DNA from: VAZQ01 sp963807865
GTDB taxonomy: Bacteria; Pseudomonadota; Alphaproteobacteria; Rhizobiales; Xanthobacteraceae
Direction: 5' to 3'
Assembly (NCBI GenBank): GCA_963807865.1
Contig: CAWEDK010000012.1
Coordinates: 186,001 to 250,000 of the forward strand
Length of the DNA: 64,000 bases
Part shown: positions 17,854-25,863 of the stretch, one piece after another
How positions within the stretch are numbered: the first letter of the stretch is position 1
Layout: the number at the start of each line of letters is the position of its first letter
Notes under the pieces: model-generated
Told to the model about the DNA's origin: nothing
Databases searched by the model: none
Seen by the model: only the letters and a program-made list of their open reading frames with translations
Position numbers and translations under genes: made by a program

Positions 17854-18936
17854 CTACCGGCTCATCGCCTTGGCTTGCGTCACGATGGCGGCGCGGTCGA
17901 AGGCGTTGCAGGCCTCGAGAAACTGCGACGTATAGGCGTCGGTCGCGGCGCCGGTGCCCTTCAGGTTGCCGAGCGCCGTGAACGACGTATGCGAGTTCTG
18001 CCAAGAGGCGGTAACGAAATCGCCGATCCGCGAGTCCTCGGGCAATCCCTGGAGCGCCATTTCGAGGAACCGCTTCATGATGTGCACGCTGTTCTTGAGC
18101 GCGGTCGCGTCGTCGAGATTGACGGGCTTGGTCGTCGGGAACTCCTCCCAGAAGATGCGGACCGCCGCCTCCGGATTGGTCCGGGTGAATACCAGCGCCT
18201 TGGTCATCGCGCGGCAATAGCCGGCAATGGCGTCGGGGTTGGCCTTGGCGAAGGCGGCCGTGGTCGCAAGCGACATGCCGGCCAGGCGGTCCTGGAATGG
18301 GATGGTGACGGTGCGCAGCTTCAGGCCAGTGTTCTCCGCCGCGCCGAGCATCGCGTCCCACATCACCAGCGCGTCGATTTTGCCGCCGCGGAGCGCGGCG
18401 ACCGCCGCAGGTCCCGCGCCGGTCGCAATGCCGGTGTACTGATCCGGCGTGATGCCGATCTGCGCGAGGTTGGTCTTCAGCGCGAGGCCGCCGCCGGCCC
18501 CGAACGAAGGTGCACCGACATTCTTGCCTTTCAGATCCTCGAGCTTGCGGATCGGCGAATCTTCCAGGACCACCAGGAAAGTTCCCGCATTGCGCTTCAG
18601 CCCGTAGAACGAGACCAGGTCGCCGCCCTGCTCGCGCACCAGCATGATCGCTTCGGGCGCGGTGGTACCGACCTGCGCGCCGTTCGATTGCAGCACTTGG
18701 GCCGCTACCCCGCCGTTCTGCGCGCCCTGCACCTCGACCTCAAGGCCTTCCGCTGCGAAGTATCCCAGCCGCTTCGGCACGGCATACAGGAAGATCTCCT
18801 CGCCGACGCCGATCACCGGATGCATCTGCACCAGCGTGATCTTCTTGACGTCGGCCGCAGCCGCAGTCGTCGCAACCCCGCAAGCCGCGGATGCCAGCAG
18901 CAGTCCAAGCACGGTACGGCCAAATCCGGTCAGCAT
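17854..18936 (-). CDS. ABC transporter substrate-binding protein, NitT/TauT type, of the second transporter
   Basis: This 360-residue protein begins with a signal peptide (MLTGFGRTVLGLLLASAACG, then AAAAD). The start at 18936 has a GGAG site nine bases upstream, and the in-frame extension before it is not protein-like. Mature features are VIGVGEEIFLYAVPKRLGYF, VGAPSFGAGGG and ALRGGKIDALVMWD. It is only distantly similar to the two orphan binding proteins next to it. It is the third gene of the ATPase-permease-binding protein run that starts at 20687, and its end lies 28 bases from the converging binding-protein gene. Confidence 0.88.
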   Translation of the reverse strand: MLTGFGRTVLGLLLASAACGVATTAAAADVKKITLVQMHPVIGVGEEIFLYAVPKRLGYFAAEGLEVEVQGAQNGGVAAQVLQSNGAQVGTTAPEAIMLVREQGGDLVSFYGLKRNAGTFLVVLEDSPIRKLEDLKGKNVGAPSFGAGGGLALKTNLAQIGITPDQYTGIATGAGPAAVAALRGGKIDALVMWDAMLGAAENTGLKLRTVTIPFQDRLAGMSLATTAAFAKANPDAIAGYCRAMTKALVFTRTNPEAAVRIFWEEFPTTKPVNLDDATALKNSVHIMKRFLEMALQGLPEDSRIGDFVTASWQNSHTSFTALGNLKGTGAATDAYTSQFLEACNAFDRAAIVTQAKAMSR

Positions 18937-18985
18937 GTCGCTATCTCCGCTGTGACGTGAACTCGAATGTCGTTCTTCATTCCGG

Positions 18986-19851
18986 TCATGTGCGCGCCGA
19001 TGCGCCCGAGCGTTGCGCCCAGAAGCAGCAGCGGCGCTCGACCAGCCCGACGGCATAATTCATCAGGAATCCGATCACGCCGAGCAACAGGATGATGGCA
19101 AACATCGGCGCGAGCTCCATCGACTGGTTGAATTGCATCAGCAGCATACCGAGCCCGGCACGCGCGCCGACAAACTCACCGACCACGGCCCCCAGGATCG
19201 AGAGGACCGATGCGACGCCGAGCCCGGCGAACAGGAACGGCATACAACTCGGGATGATGATCTTGGTGAGCAACTGCCATTCGCTGGCGTTACAGGAGCG
19301 CGCCAGCTCGATCCGCTCCGGCTCGACCGACTGGTAGCCGGCCATCATGTTCACCAGCACCGGGAAAAACGTGATGATCGCGGTGATGAACACCTTGCCT
19401 TCGAGGCCGAAGCCGAACCACACCACCATCAGCGGCGCGAGCGCGACCTTCGGCAACGACTGAAAGCCGACGATGTAGGGATACCAACTCCTGCCGGCAA
19501 TCGGCCAATGCGACAGCGCGAGCCCCAACAGCGCTCCGGCTGCAGAACCGATGAAGAAGCCAAGCACAGCCTCCCAAACCGTGATGCCCGCATGGTACCA
19601 ATAGCCGGCCTTGTCCCAGGGCGCACGGCTGAGCCCCCGCACGAGCGCCAGGGCGACCTCTTCGAGTTCGGCAGCACATATTCCGGAACGCCCAGCACAT
19701 CGGTGGCGAGCCACCAGCCTCCGAGCAAGACAACGAGAATCGCGGGCGACAGTGTCAATTGCGGATAGCGACGAAAGATGCTCGGACGGACCGGGCGCGA
19801 CGGCGCAGACGAACGTTCGGTATGCGGAAGGTCCGCGGCGTGGATGGACAT
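18986..19851 (-). pseudogene. ABC transporter permease, SsuC/TauC type, frame broken near 19660
   Basis: The gene begins at ATG 19851 (MSIHAADLPHTERSS), overlapping the ATPase stop by one base. The first 61 codons read to VPEYVLP and then lose frame. Adding one A near 19660 gives VLPKLEEVALALVRG and continues through typical permease sequence (VGFQSLPKVALAPLMVVWFGFG, the EAA-like cytoplasmic loop) to the stop at 18986. The restored length is about 288 residues with five or six membrane segments. Unlike most shifts in this window, this one is a base loss. The ATPase and binding-protein genes on either side are intact. Confidence 0.78.
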
Positions 19852-20687
19852 CAGAACACTCCTTCCTGCGCATCGAGCAGCGAGCGAAGGCGGGTGGTGT
19901 AGCGGCCGAAGCGGTCGGTGTTGATGACTGAAAGCTGGCGCGGCCGCGGAAGCTCGATCGGGATGATCTCCGCGATGCTGCCAGGGCGCGCGGTCATGGC
20001 GATCACACGGTCGGACAGAAAGATCGCCTCGGCGATCGAGTGGGTAATGAAGATCACGGTCTTGCGGCTCTCACCCCAAATCCTCATCAGTTCGATATTC
20101 ATTTGCTCACGAGTCATGGCATCGAGCGCACCGAAGGGTTCATCCATCAGCAACAAGCGCGGGTTCTGGACGAGCGCGCGGACAATCGCCGCGCGCTGCT
20201 GCATGCCTCCGGACAGTTCATAGGGGTAGCGTTTCGCGAAATCGCGGAGCCCGACCATCGCCAGAAGGTCCATTGCGCTCTGCCGATAGCGCGAGATGGG
20301 CAACCTGCGGAATTCGATCGGCAACAGCACGTTGTCGAGCACCGTGCGCCACGGCAGCAGGACCGGCGACTGGAACACCACCGCGGCCATCGGCGATGGA
20401 CCGCGCAAGGGCTCGCCATTCAGTTCCACCGTGCCGGAGGTGAATGGCAACAGGCCCGCCAATACTTTGAGCAGCGTGGACTTTCCGCAGCCACTCTGGC
20501 CGATCACCGAAACGAACTCGCCGTCGCGGACGTCGAAATTGAGATGCTTGAGCGCAACGATCTCGCCGGAACTCTCGGTAACATAAGTCTTGGAAAGCGC
20601 ACGCGCGGCGATCAACGCCGGACCACGGTCGGCGCTGGGTTGAGGCATGGCAGTGGCATGCACCGGCTGCATTGCGGACGAGGTCAC
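19851..20687 (-). CDS. ABC transporter ATP-binding protein, SsuB/TauB type
   Basis: This 278-residue ATPase has Walker A GQSGCGKST (63-71), a Q-loop in VVFQSPVL (104-110), the signature LSGGM (158-162), Walker B LLMDEP (179-184) and the switch histidine in FITHS. The PRPRQLSVINTDRF tail is typical of the NitT/TauT branch. It is the first gene of the second complete transporter; its stop overlaps the permease start. Two palindromic repeats lie directly upstream, between this gene and the divergent quinone oxidoreductase, so its promoter must be within or beside them. Confidence 0.9.
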   Translation of the reverse strand: MTSSAMQPVHATAMPQPSADRGPALIAARALSKTYVTESSGEIVALKHLNFDVRDGEFVSVIGQSGCGKSTLLKVLAGLLPFTSGTVELNGEPLRGPSPMAAVVFQSPVLLPWRTVLDNVLLPIEFRRLPISRYRQSAMDLLAMVGLRDFAKRYPYELSGGMQQRAAIVRALVQNPRLLLMDEPFGALDAMTREQMNIELMRIWGESRKTVIFITHSIAEAIFLSDRVIAMTARPGSIAEIIPIELPRPRQLSVINTDRFGRYTTRLRSLLDAQEGVF

Positions 20688-20709
20688 GAACCCTTTCGGC
20701 AGGACTGGC

Positions 20710-20787
20710 CCAGTGTGGCGGTTCAGAAGTCCGCATCATTCTTACAGCGAGTCCGAAATGCGGACTTCTGAACCAAAGCCACACTGG
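20710..20787. repeat. Palindromic repeat B1 (78 bp)
   Basis: The arms CCAGTGTGGC and GCCACACTGG continue inward through GGTTCAGAAGTCCGCAT and its complement. The right arm has three extra bases at the same place as in repeat A1. The sequence of the stem differs from A1 and A2, but the size, bulge and loop size are alike. Confidence 0.8.
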
Positions 20788-20799
20788 ATCAATAAGTTG

Positions 20800-20873
20800 C
20801 TAGTGTCCTTCAATTCCGAAGTTCGCAAAACGAGAGTGCCGCACAATGATGCGAACTTCGGAATCGGGACACC
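20800..20873. repeat. Palindromic repeat B2 (74 bp)
   Basis: It begins CTAGTGTCC and runs through AATTCCGAAGTTCGCA to a matching TGCGAACTTCGGAAT arm ending GGGACAC. It is close in sequence to A1 (CTAGTG, AATTCC and TTCGCA shared). It follows B1 by 12 bases, as A2 follows A1 by 14. Confidence 0.8.
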
Positions 20874-21021
20874 GGCCCGAAAAACCAAGCAAGCCGTATG
20901 CCAGCCACAACACGGCAGATGTCGGCGAATGCCGCGTCTGCGCGGGCTGCGCTTGACCCCTCGCAGAATTGCACTGCACATGGGCGCGCCGGAGCCGCCC
21001 TTTCGAGGCTACAGAGCTGTC

Positions 21022-22017
21022 ATGACGACCAACGCGGTGATCCGCGTGCATCAGCACGGCGGCCCTGAATGTCTCAGCCTTGACGCTCTGCCGCTGGAGC
21101 CGCTTCCGCCCGGACACCTGCTGGTCGAGGTCGAAGCGGCCGGCGTCAACTTCTTCGATACGCAGTTGCGTTCCGGGCTCTACAAGCAGCCGTTGCCCGT
21201 CGCACTCGGCAACGAAGGGGCCGGTGTGGTGCGCGAGACCGGTCCGGAGGTCAGCGGATTACGGTCAGGCGATCGCGTGGCTTGGGTGCAATCTCCAGGT
21301 TCGTACGCGCGCTGGAAGACGGTCGCTGCCGCCCAGGTGTTCCCTCTCCCTGAAGATGTCAGCAGCGAGAACGCCGCAGCCGTTTTGTTTCAGGGCATGA
21401 CGGCGCACTACCTCGCATGCTCGACCTATCCGCTGGCGCCGGGCGAGACGTGCGTCGTTCATTCGGCCGCCGGCGGCGTCGGGCTGCTGCTGACACGGAT
21501 CGCCAAGATGCGCGGGGCGACAGTGATCGCCGCCGTCTCGACACCCGCGAAAGCGGACGTTGCGATCGCCAACGGCGCCGACCACGCGGTGGTCTATGCG
21601 AATGGCGATCTCATCGACGTCACGAAGCGTGTCACGCATGGGCGCGGCGCCGACGTCGTCTACGACGCGGTCGGCAAGGATACCTTCGAGCAAAGTCTCA
21701 AGTCGCTGAAACCGCGCGGGCTGCTTGCGCTTTACGGCGAAGCCAGCGGCGTCGTGCCGCCGATCGATGTCCGGCTGCTGATGACGGCAGGCTCGGCCTA
21801 TCTCACCCGTACCGGATTGAACGCCTACTCCGCCACGCCGGAAGAACGGCGGGAGCGCGGCGACGACATCCTGCGCTGGCTTGCGGAGGGCATTCTGACC
21901 CCGCACATCGACCGGCGGTTTGCGCTGGAAGACGCGGCGGACGCACATCGGGCGATCGAGAGCCGCGCCACCGTCGGCAAGGTACTGCTGATGCCGCAGC
22001 AACGCCCGAACCGTTGA
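21022..22017 (+). CDS. Zinc-independent quinone oxidoreductase (MDR superfamily, QorA type)
   Basis: This 331-residue NADPH-dependent reductase of the medium-chain superfamily has the QOR start (IRVHQHGGPECLSL), GVNFFDTQLRSGLY, GNEGAGVV, and the cofactor motif AAGGVG in VVHSAAGGVGLLL. The zinc-ligand cysteines of alcohol dehydrogenases are absent. It probably reduces quinones or alpha,beta-unsaturated carbonyl compounds. The ATG at 21022 was preferred; an ATG 42 bases earlier is in frame but lengthens the N-terminus beyond the family norm. It is seven bases upstream of the decarboxylase-like gene, so the two form an operon, divergent from the ABC transporter and separated from it by repeats B1 and B2. 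Confidence 0.88.
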   Translation: MTTNAVIRVHQHGGPECLSLDALPLEPLPPGHLLVEVEAAGVNFFDTQLRSGLYKQPLPVALGNEGAGVVRETGPEVSGLRSGDRVAWVQSPGSYARWKTVAAAQVFPLPEDVSSENAAAVLFQGMTAHYLACSTYPLAPGETCVVHSAAGGVGLLLTRIAKMRGATVIAAVSTPAKADVAIANGADHAVVYANGDLIDVTKRVTHGRGADVVYDAVGKDTFEQSLKSLKPRGLLALYGEASGVVPPIDVRLLMTAGSAYLTRTGLNAYSATPEERRERGDDILRWLAEGILTPHIDRRFALEDAADAHRAIESRATVGKVLLMPQQRPNR

Positions 22018-22024
22018 GATCGAC

Positions 22025-22984
22025 ATGGCAAGCCGCATCACGTTGACCATCGCCTGCGACGACTTCGATCATATCCGGGCGCTGATGGACGGCTCGGTGA
22101 AGCCCCAGGGCATCGACCTGGTGTTCATCACCGAACTGACCAATCCGGAACGGCATGGCCGGATGGTGCGCGATCTCGCCTTCGACGTCTGCGAACTGAA
22201 CCTGCCGACCTACCTCATCGCGCGGGATCACGGCGTGCCGATTACCGCAATTCCGGTGTTCCTGTTCCGCAAATTCCGTCACGGCAACGTCTTCATCAAC
22301 CCGGCGTCCGGGATTGCGTCGCCGCAGGATTTGGTCGGCCGGCGGATCGGCTGTCCGACGCTCCAGCCCGCCAGCAATGTCTGGATCAGCGGAATCCTGC
22401 AGGAGCAGTTCGGCGTCCCGCATCGCTCCCAGACCTGGGTGGTCGAACGCGACGAGGACGCGCCGTTCGAGCCGCCACCCGACTTGAAGATCGAGCGCGC
22501 GCCCCTGGGCAAATCGGTCGTGTCGATGCTGCTGAATGGTGAATTGCCCGCGATCATGACTCCGCAGACGCCGAAGCCCCTGCTCGACGGCGACAAACGG
22601 ATCGCGCGGCTGTTTCCGGACTACGTCTCGCGCGAGCGCGCCTACTTCGAGGACACCGGCATCTTTCCGATCATGCACGTCACCGCGGTCAGGCAGGACG
22701 TGGTGGCGCGCTATCCCTGGGTTCCGTTGATGCTCTGCCGCGCCTTCGAGGAAGCAAAACAGCTTGCCTACCAGCGAATGGCGAACGTGCGCGTTGTCCC
22801 GCTGCCATGGTTCGGCGCGCATTGGGAAGACGAGCGCGCATTGTTCGGTCCCGACCCATGGGCCTACGGCCTGAACGATGCGAGCCGCAAGACTCTGACG
22901 ACCGCGATCCGCTACGCCCACGAGCAGGGATTGATTTCGTCACCTCCGGCACTGGACGACTTGTTCGCGCCCGATTGCGGTTAG
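22025..22984 (+). CDS. 4,5-dihydroxyphthalate decarboxylase family protein (Pht5/OphC-like)
   Basis: This 319-residue protein has the family start (ITLTIACDDFDHIRALMDGSVKPQGIDL), then DVCELNLPTYLIARDHG, GRRIGCPTLQPASNVWISGIL and a PYARFRAF-like region near 240. There is no signal peptide. The family shares its fold with periplasmic binding proteins. Pht5 removes a carboxyl group from 4,5-dihydroxyphthalate to give protocatechuate, but many relatives are untested. With a Rieske oxygenase and a Gfo/Idh dehydrogenase in the same region it would complete a phthalate-like dihydroxylation, dehydrogenation and decarboxylation route. That is inference. It starts seven bases after the quinone oxidoreductase stop. 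Confidence 0.8.
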   Translation: MASRITLTIACDDFDHIRALMDGSVKPQGIDLVFITELTNPERHGRMVRDLAFDVCELNLPTYLIARDHGVPITAIPVFLFRKFRHGNVFINPASGIASPQDLVGRRIGCPTLQPASNVWISGILQEQFGVPHRSQTWVVERDEDAPFEPPPDLKIERAPLGKSVVSMLLNGELPAIMTPQTPKPLLDGDKRIARLFPDYVSRERAYFEDTGIFPIMHVTAVRQDVVARYPWVPLMLCRAFEEAKQLAYQRMANVRVVPLPWFGAHWEDERALFGPDPWAYGLNDASRKTLTTAIRYAHEQGLISSPPALDDLFAPDCG

Positions 22985-23029
22985 TGTCGGCACGCGCCCA
23001 TCGCGCGACCTTCGTGCTGCCTCCCGGCG

Positions 23030-23836
23030 TTACCGGCGTGCCGCCGCCCCCGACGGCACCAGATGGAAGGACGCGATCTGCGGCGCAGTCCTGAAATAGA
23101 CCGCCTGCAATTCGGCTAAGTCACTGAATTTGGATTGCGGCAGCCGGCGATAGATCAAATTCGCCGTGAGCGAGGGCTGATCGAACGGATAAGGATCGAG
23201 CGCGACCGTATCCGGCTCAATTGGCTCCAGCGCCATGCCGACACCCGGCCTCCCGGAATATCCAACGGGCACCGGCTCGATCCGGTCTGGATTGAGAGTC
23301 GCATTGCTGCAGATGTACAGGGACATCATGTCCCAGACCTGCAGCAGGTGGTAGTTGGTCGCCAGTTCGGTGGCGTCGATCCGATCTGCCGCGACCTTCT
23401 GCTTGGCTTCATGGCGCGCGATGAAATCGGTGATGCTGGGGGGCAGCGTGCCACGCTGGATCGCCGGCGGATGCGTGATGACGCCGTAGCGCCCCTGCCA
23501 CAGGCCGGTCCGGTGCTTGGAGATCATCAGGCCGGCGTAGGGATCGATGCCGCTCAGCCAGTCGCCCGCCCATTCGAACGCCTCGAGTTGCGATTTGTCA
23601 TTCGGCACCTCGCGGTAGTTCGGCGTCTTACCGGTGTCGGGATTGAGCTGCGGGCCGGTCTCGTAGCGGATCCAGCCGCGGTCATGAAACATTGCCGCGC
23701 GGACAAGCGATGCATACGGCCGGGGCTTCTCGAAATGCTCGTTTCCCCAATGCGCCGCGAACAGACCCGACAGTTGCGCATGATCGTTCTGGGTGATCAT
23801 CACAATCGTGCCATCGGTCTCGTATCTCACGATCAT
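23030..23836 (-). CDS. DUF3891 family protein, copy 2
   Basis: This 268-residue soluble protein is paralogous to the one at 12.8 kb. H51 and D52 lie in MFHDRGW at the same positions, followed by NPDTGKTPNY, KHRTGLWQGRYG and LDPYPFDQ. The two share fold-defining motifs but differ over most of their length, so the duplication is not recent. It converges on the decarboxylase-like gene. No catalytic role is known to me; the conserved HD-x-GW and the KHRTGLW histidine could bind a metal. Two copies flank the aromatic cluster, which hints at a function in it. Confidence 0.8.
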   Translation of the reverse strand: MIVRYETDGTIVMITQNDHAQLSGLFAAHWGNEHFEKPRPYASLVRAAMFHDRGWIRYETGPQLNPDTGKTPNYREVPNDKSQLEAFEWAGDWLSGIDPYAGLMISKHRTGLWQGRYGVITHPPAIQRGTLPPSITDFIARHEAKQKVAADRIDATELATNYHLLQVWDMMSLYICSNATLNPDRIEPVPVGYSGRPGVGMALEPIEPDTVALDPYPFDQPSLTANLIYRRLPQSKFSDLAELQAVYFRTAPQIASFHLVPSGAAARR

Positions 23837-24064
23837 TGCTTGGTCTCACAAGTAGAGGGGCGCCCGATCGCCGTGGTGGGTCAGGCTTGATTGAAACACC
23901 CAAACGGGCGCCGCGAAAGGCGTCTTCAGGTTGTGCACCCTGCCGCCAGACGGCCGGGCTCAACCGCAAGCTTGCCCCTCGCAGACTGCAAGCGGCCACG
24001 AAACCGCCTTCCACTCCGAGGATAACCCCGGCGGGTACAGCAACGCGGCTGCCTTCCCGCACGC

Positions 24065-24096
24065 ATGAATGAACGCGCGGTTCACCCTTCATTCAT
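24065..24096. promoter_or_regulatory. Perfect 9-bp inverted repeat upstream of the His/Gly-rich gene
   Basis: ATGAATGAA and TTCATTCAT face each other across 14 bases, ending 53 bases before the ATG at 24150. The spacing suits a dimeric repressor or activator site. The rest of the 23837-24149 gap contains only a GCGCCCG/CGGGCGC pair and no ORF. Confidence 0.35.
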
Positions 24097-24149
24097 TGAA
24101 AATGGTGTGGAATGGAGCCTGGGACGACACGTCAAGAAGGGACAAGTCC

Positions 24150-24554
24150 ATGTTTCGAGGAACTCTGAGAGCCGCCGCATGGGTCGCGGCGGCTGCGCTT
24201 TCGATCACCCTGGCGTCGGGTGACGCCTCTGCCCGGCCGGGCGGTGGCGGCCGCGGCGGACATGCGGGGTCGATTCATCACGGCTCGGCCGGCTTCCATG
24301 GTGGTGGCCATCACGGCGCCTTGGGTCATCACGGCGCCGGCGGCTATCACGGGGCCGGCGTGCATCGCGGTATCGACGGCTATCGAGGGGTCGGCGTAGT
24401 CGGGCGCGGTGGGCCCTACCGAGTTGGCGGGCGCTACCACGGCGGCGTCTGGTACGGCACCGGCCGCCATTGGTGGAACGGCCGCTGGTATTCCTATGGC
24501 GTTGGCCGGTGCTGGCTCTTGACCCCGATCGGGTACGTCTGGGTCTGCGGCTGA
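24150..24554 (+). CDS. Secreted His/Gly-rich protein
   Basis: This 134-residue protein has an N-terminal signal peptide (MFRGTLRAAAWVAAAALSIT, then ASGDASA) and a mature part made of GGHHG/GYHG repeats (about residues 30-95), then a Trp/Tyr-rich tail WYGTGRHWWNGRWYSYGVG ending in two cysteines (RCWLL and WVCG). The histidine density suggests metal binding in the periplasm or at the cell surface. Similar small proteins are common in Bradyrhizobium, with unknown roles. The start was chosen for the signal peptide and the AAGAAGGGA ribosome site. A hairpin terminator follows. Confidence 0.75.
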   Translation: MFRGTLRAAAWVAAAALSITLASGDASARPGGGGRGGHAGSIHHGSAGFHGGGHHGALGHHGAGGYHGAGVHRGIDGYRGVGVVGRGGPYRVGGRYHGGVWYGTGRHWWNGRWYSYGVGRCWLLTPIGYVWVCG

Positions 24555-24572
24555 CCGCAATCACGGTGATCC

Positions 24573-24600
24573 GGCGAGCATGCATCTAAGCGTGCTCGCC
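24573..24600 (+). terminator. Stem-loop after the His/Gly-rich gene
   Basis: GGCGAGCA and TGCTCGCC form a perfect 8-bp stem with a 12-base loop, 19 bases after the stop codon. No clear T-run follows, so it may act as an RNA end rather than a classical terminator. Confidence 0.45.
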
Positions 24601-24671
24601 CAATTCTCCGTCCCGCCTCCCTGGCGGGCACAATTGCCGCACGTCGCGCTATTCATTGGCGCGCGGCCTGT

Positions 24672-25736
24672 TTAATTCCTGACGTATTTCATCATCCGTT
24701 TGGGACCGACTTCTGCGCCGTAGATGTTTCCCATGGCGTCCGCCGCCACGCCTTCGGCCGCGCTGGTCCCGGTGGTCTTTTCGACCGGATCGGGAATGAA
24801 CGCCGTCACCGCGCCATCGCTGACGCGCCCGACGCGGATACCGCGTTTCCAGCCATCGTGATTCTTGGCAACCGACTCGGATTCGGAGTTGGCCACATAG
24901 ATGATGTCGTTCCTGTCGATGAACACGCCGCTCGGCCGGCTGAATTGATGCCACTGGTCGATATAGCTGCCGTCCTGATCGAAGATCTGGATGCGATTGT
25001 TCTGACGGTCGCCGACGAACAGCCGCCCGCGCGAGTTGATCGCGATGGCGTGCGGAATATCAAGCTCGCCGGAACCCGTGCCCTTCTTGCCCCAGGTCTT
25101 GATGAACTTGCCGTCCTTGTCGAACTTGACGATCCGCGCGTTGGTCTCGCGACCGTGACCGTCGGCGACGAAGATGTCGCCGTTCGGCGCGGTCACGACC
25201 GCGGACGGTGCGTTGAACTCGTCGGGCCCACTGCCGGGCTTGTTCGCCTTGCCCAGCGTGAGCAGCAGCTTGCCGTCCGGGCTGAATTTGAAGACCTGAT
25301 GCCCCTTGCCGCCGCGGCCGAGCCCGTCCGTCACCCAGACGTTGCCGGCGCGATCGACATGCATGCCGTGCGGGAACAGCAGGATGCCGGCGCCAAAACT
25401 CTTGAGCAGATTGCCGGCGGCATCGAACTTCAGGATCGGATCGAGCGTGGAATCGCCGCACGCAAACGGCGAGCCGGGATCGATGCGCGAGGGCGGACGG
25501 GTCTCCCCGCAACGTTCCGCTACCCAGACGCTGGTGCCATCCGGATCGATGTCGACTGCGCTGGTCGAGCCCCATTTACGTCCGTCCGGCAGCTTGCCCC
25601 AGTTCTCGATCGCACGGTACGGATTGGGCGCGTCGTTGGTAGGCTTCACCGACTGGCTGACGGCCTTTTCGCCGGCCAGCGCCAGCGCGACCGCGGCGAT
25701 TCCGAACATGCATCCCATGAGCGTCGCGACGTGCAT
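24672..25736 (-). CDS. NHL-repeat (six-bladed beta-propeller) secreted protein
   Basis: This 354-residue exported protein has a signal peptide (MHVATLMGCMFGIAAVALALAG) and repeated NHL blades: FPHGMHVDRAGNVWVTDG, FNAPSAVVTAPNGDIFVADG, DIPHAIAINSRGRLFVGD and RPSGVFIDRNDIIYVANS, each about 45 residues. The closest named relatives are the peptidyl-alpha-hydroxyglycine lyase-like propellers of bacteria, mostly uncharacterised. The start at 25736 has an AGGGAGAG ribosome site. The gene stands alone between the His/Gly-rich gene and the peptidoglycan-binding gene. Confidence 0.82.
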   Translation of the reverse strand: MHVATLMGCMFGIAAVALALAGEKAVSQSVKPTNDAPNPYRAIENWGKLPDGRKWGSTSAVDIDPDGTSVWVAERCGETRPPSRIDPGSPFACGDSTLDPILKFDAAGNLLKSFGAGILLFPHGMHVDRAGNVWVTDGLGRGGKGHQVFKFSPDGKLLLTLGKANKPGSGPDEFNAPSAVVTAPNGDIFVADGHGRETNARIVKFDKDGKFIKTWGKKGTGSGELDIPHAIAINSRGRLFVGDRQNNRIQIFDQDGSYIDQWHQFSRPSGVFIDRNDIIYVANSESESVAKNHDGWKRGIRVGRVSDGAVTAFIPDPVEKTTGTSAAEGVAADAMGNIYGAEVGPKRMMKYVRN

Positions 25737-25863
25737 TGCGTCTCTCCCTTGTTTCTTGTGTTCTGAAAGCGGCACGTCGATGCCCAGCCGCAACGCAGAC
25801 GACCGTATCGCTACGACGCGCTGCCGTTGGGCGCGCCGTCACGATCACGCCGCGCAGGTGCGG

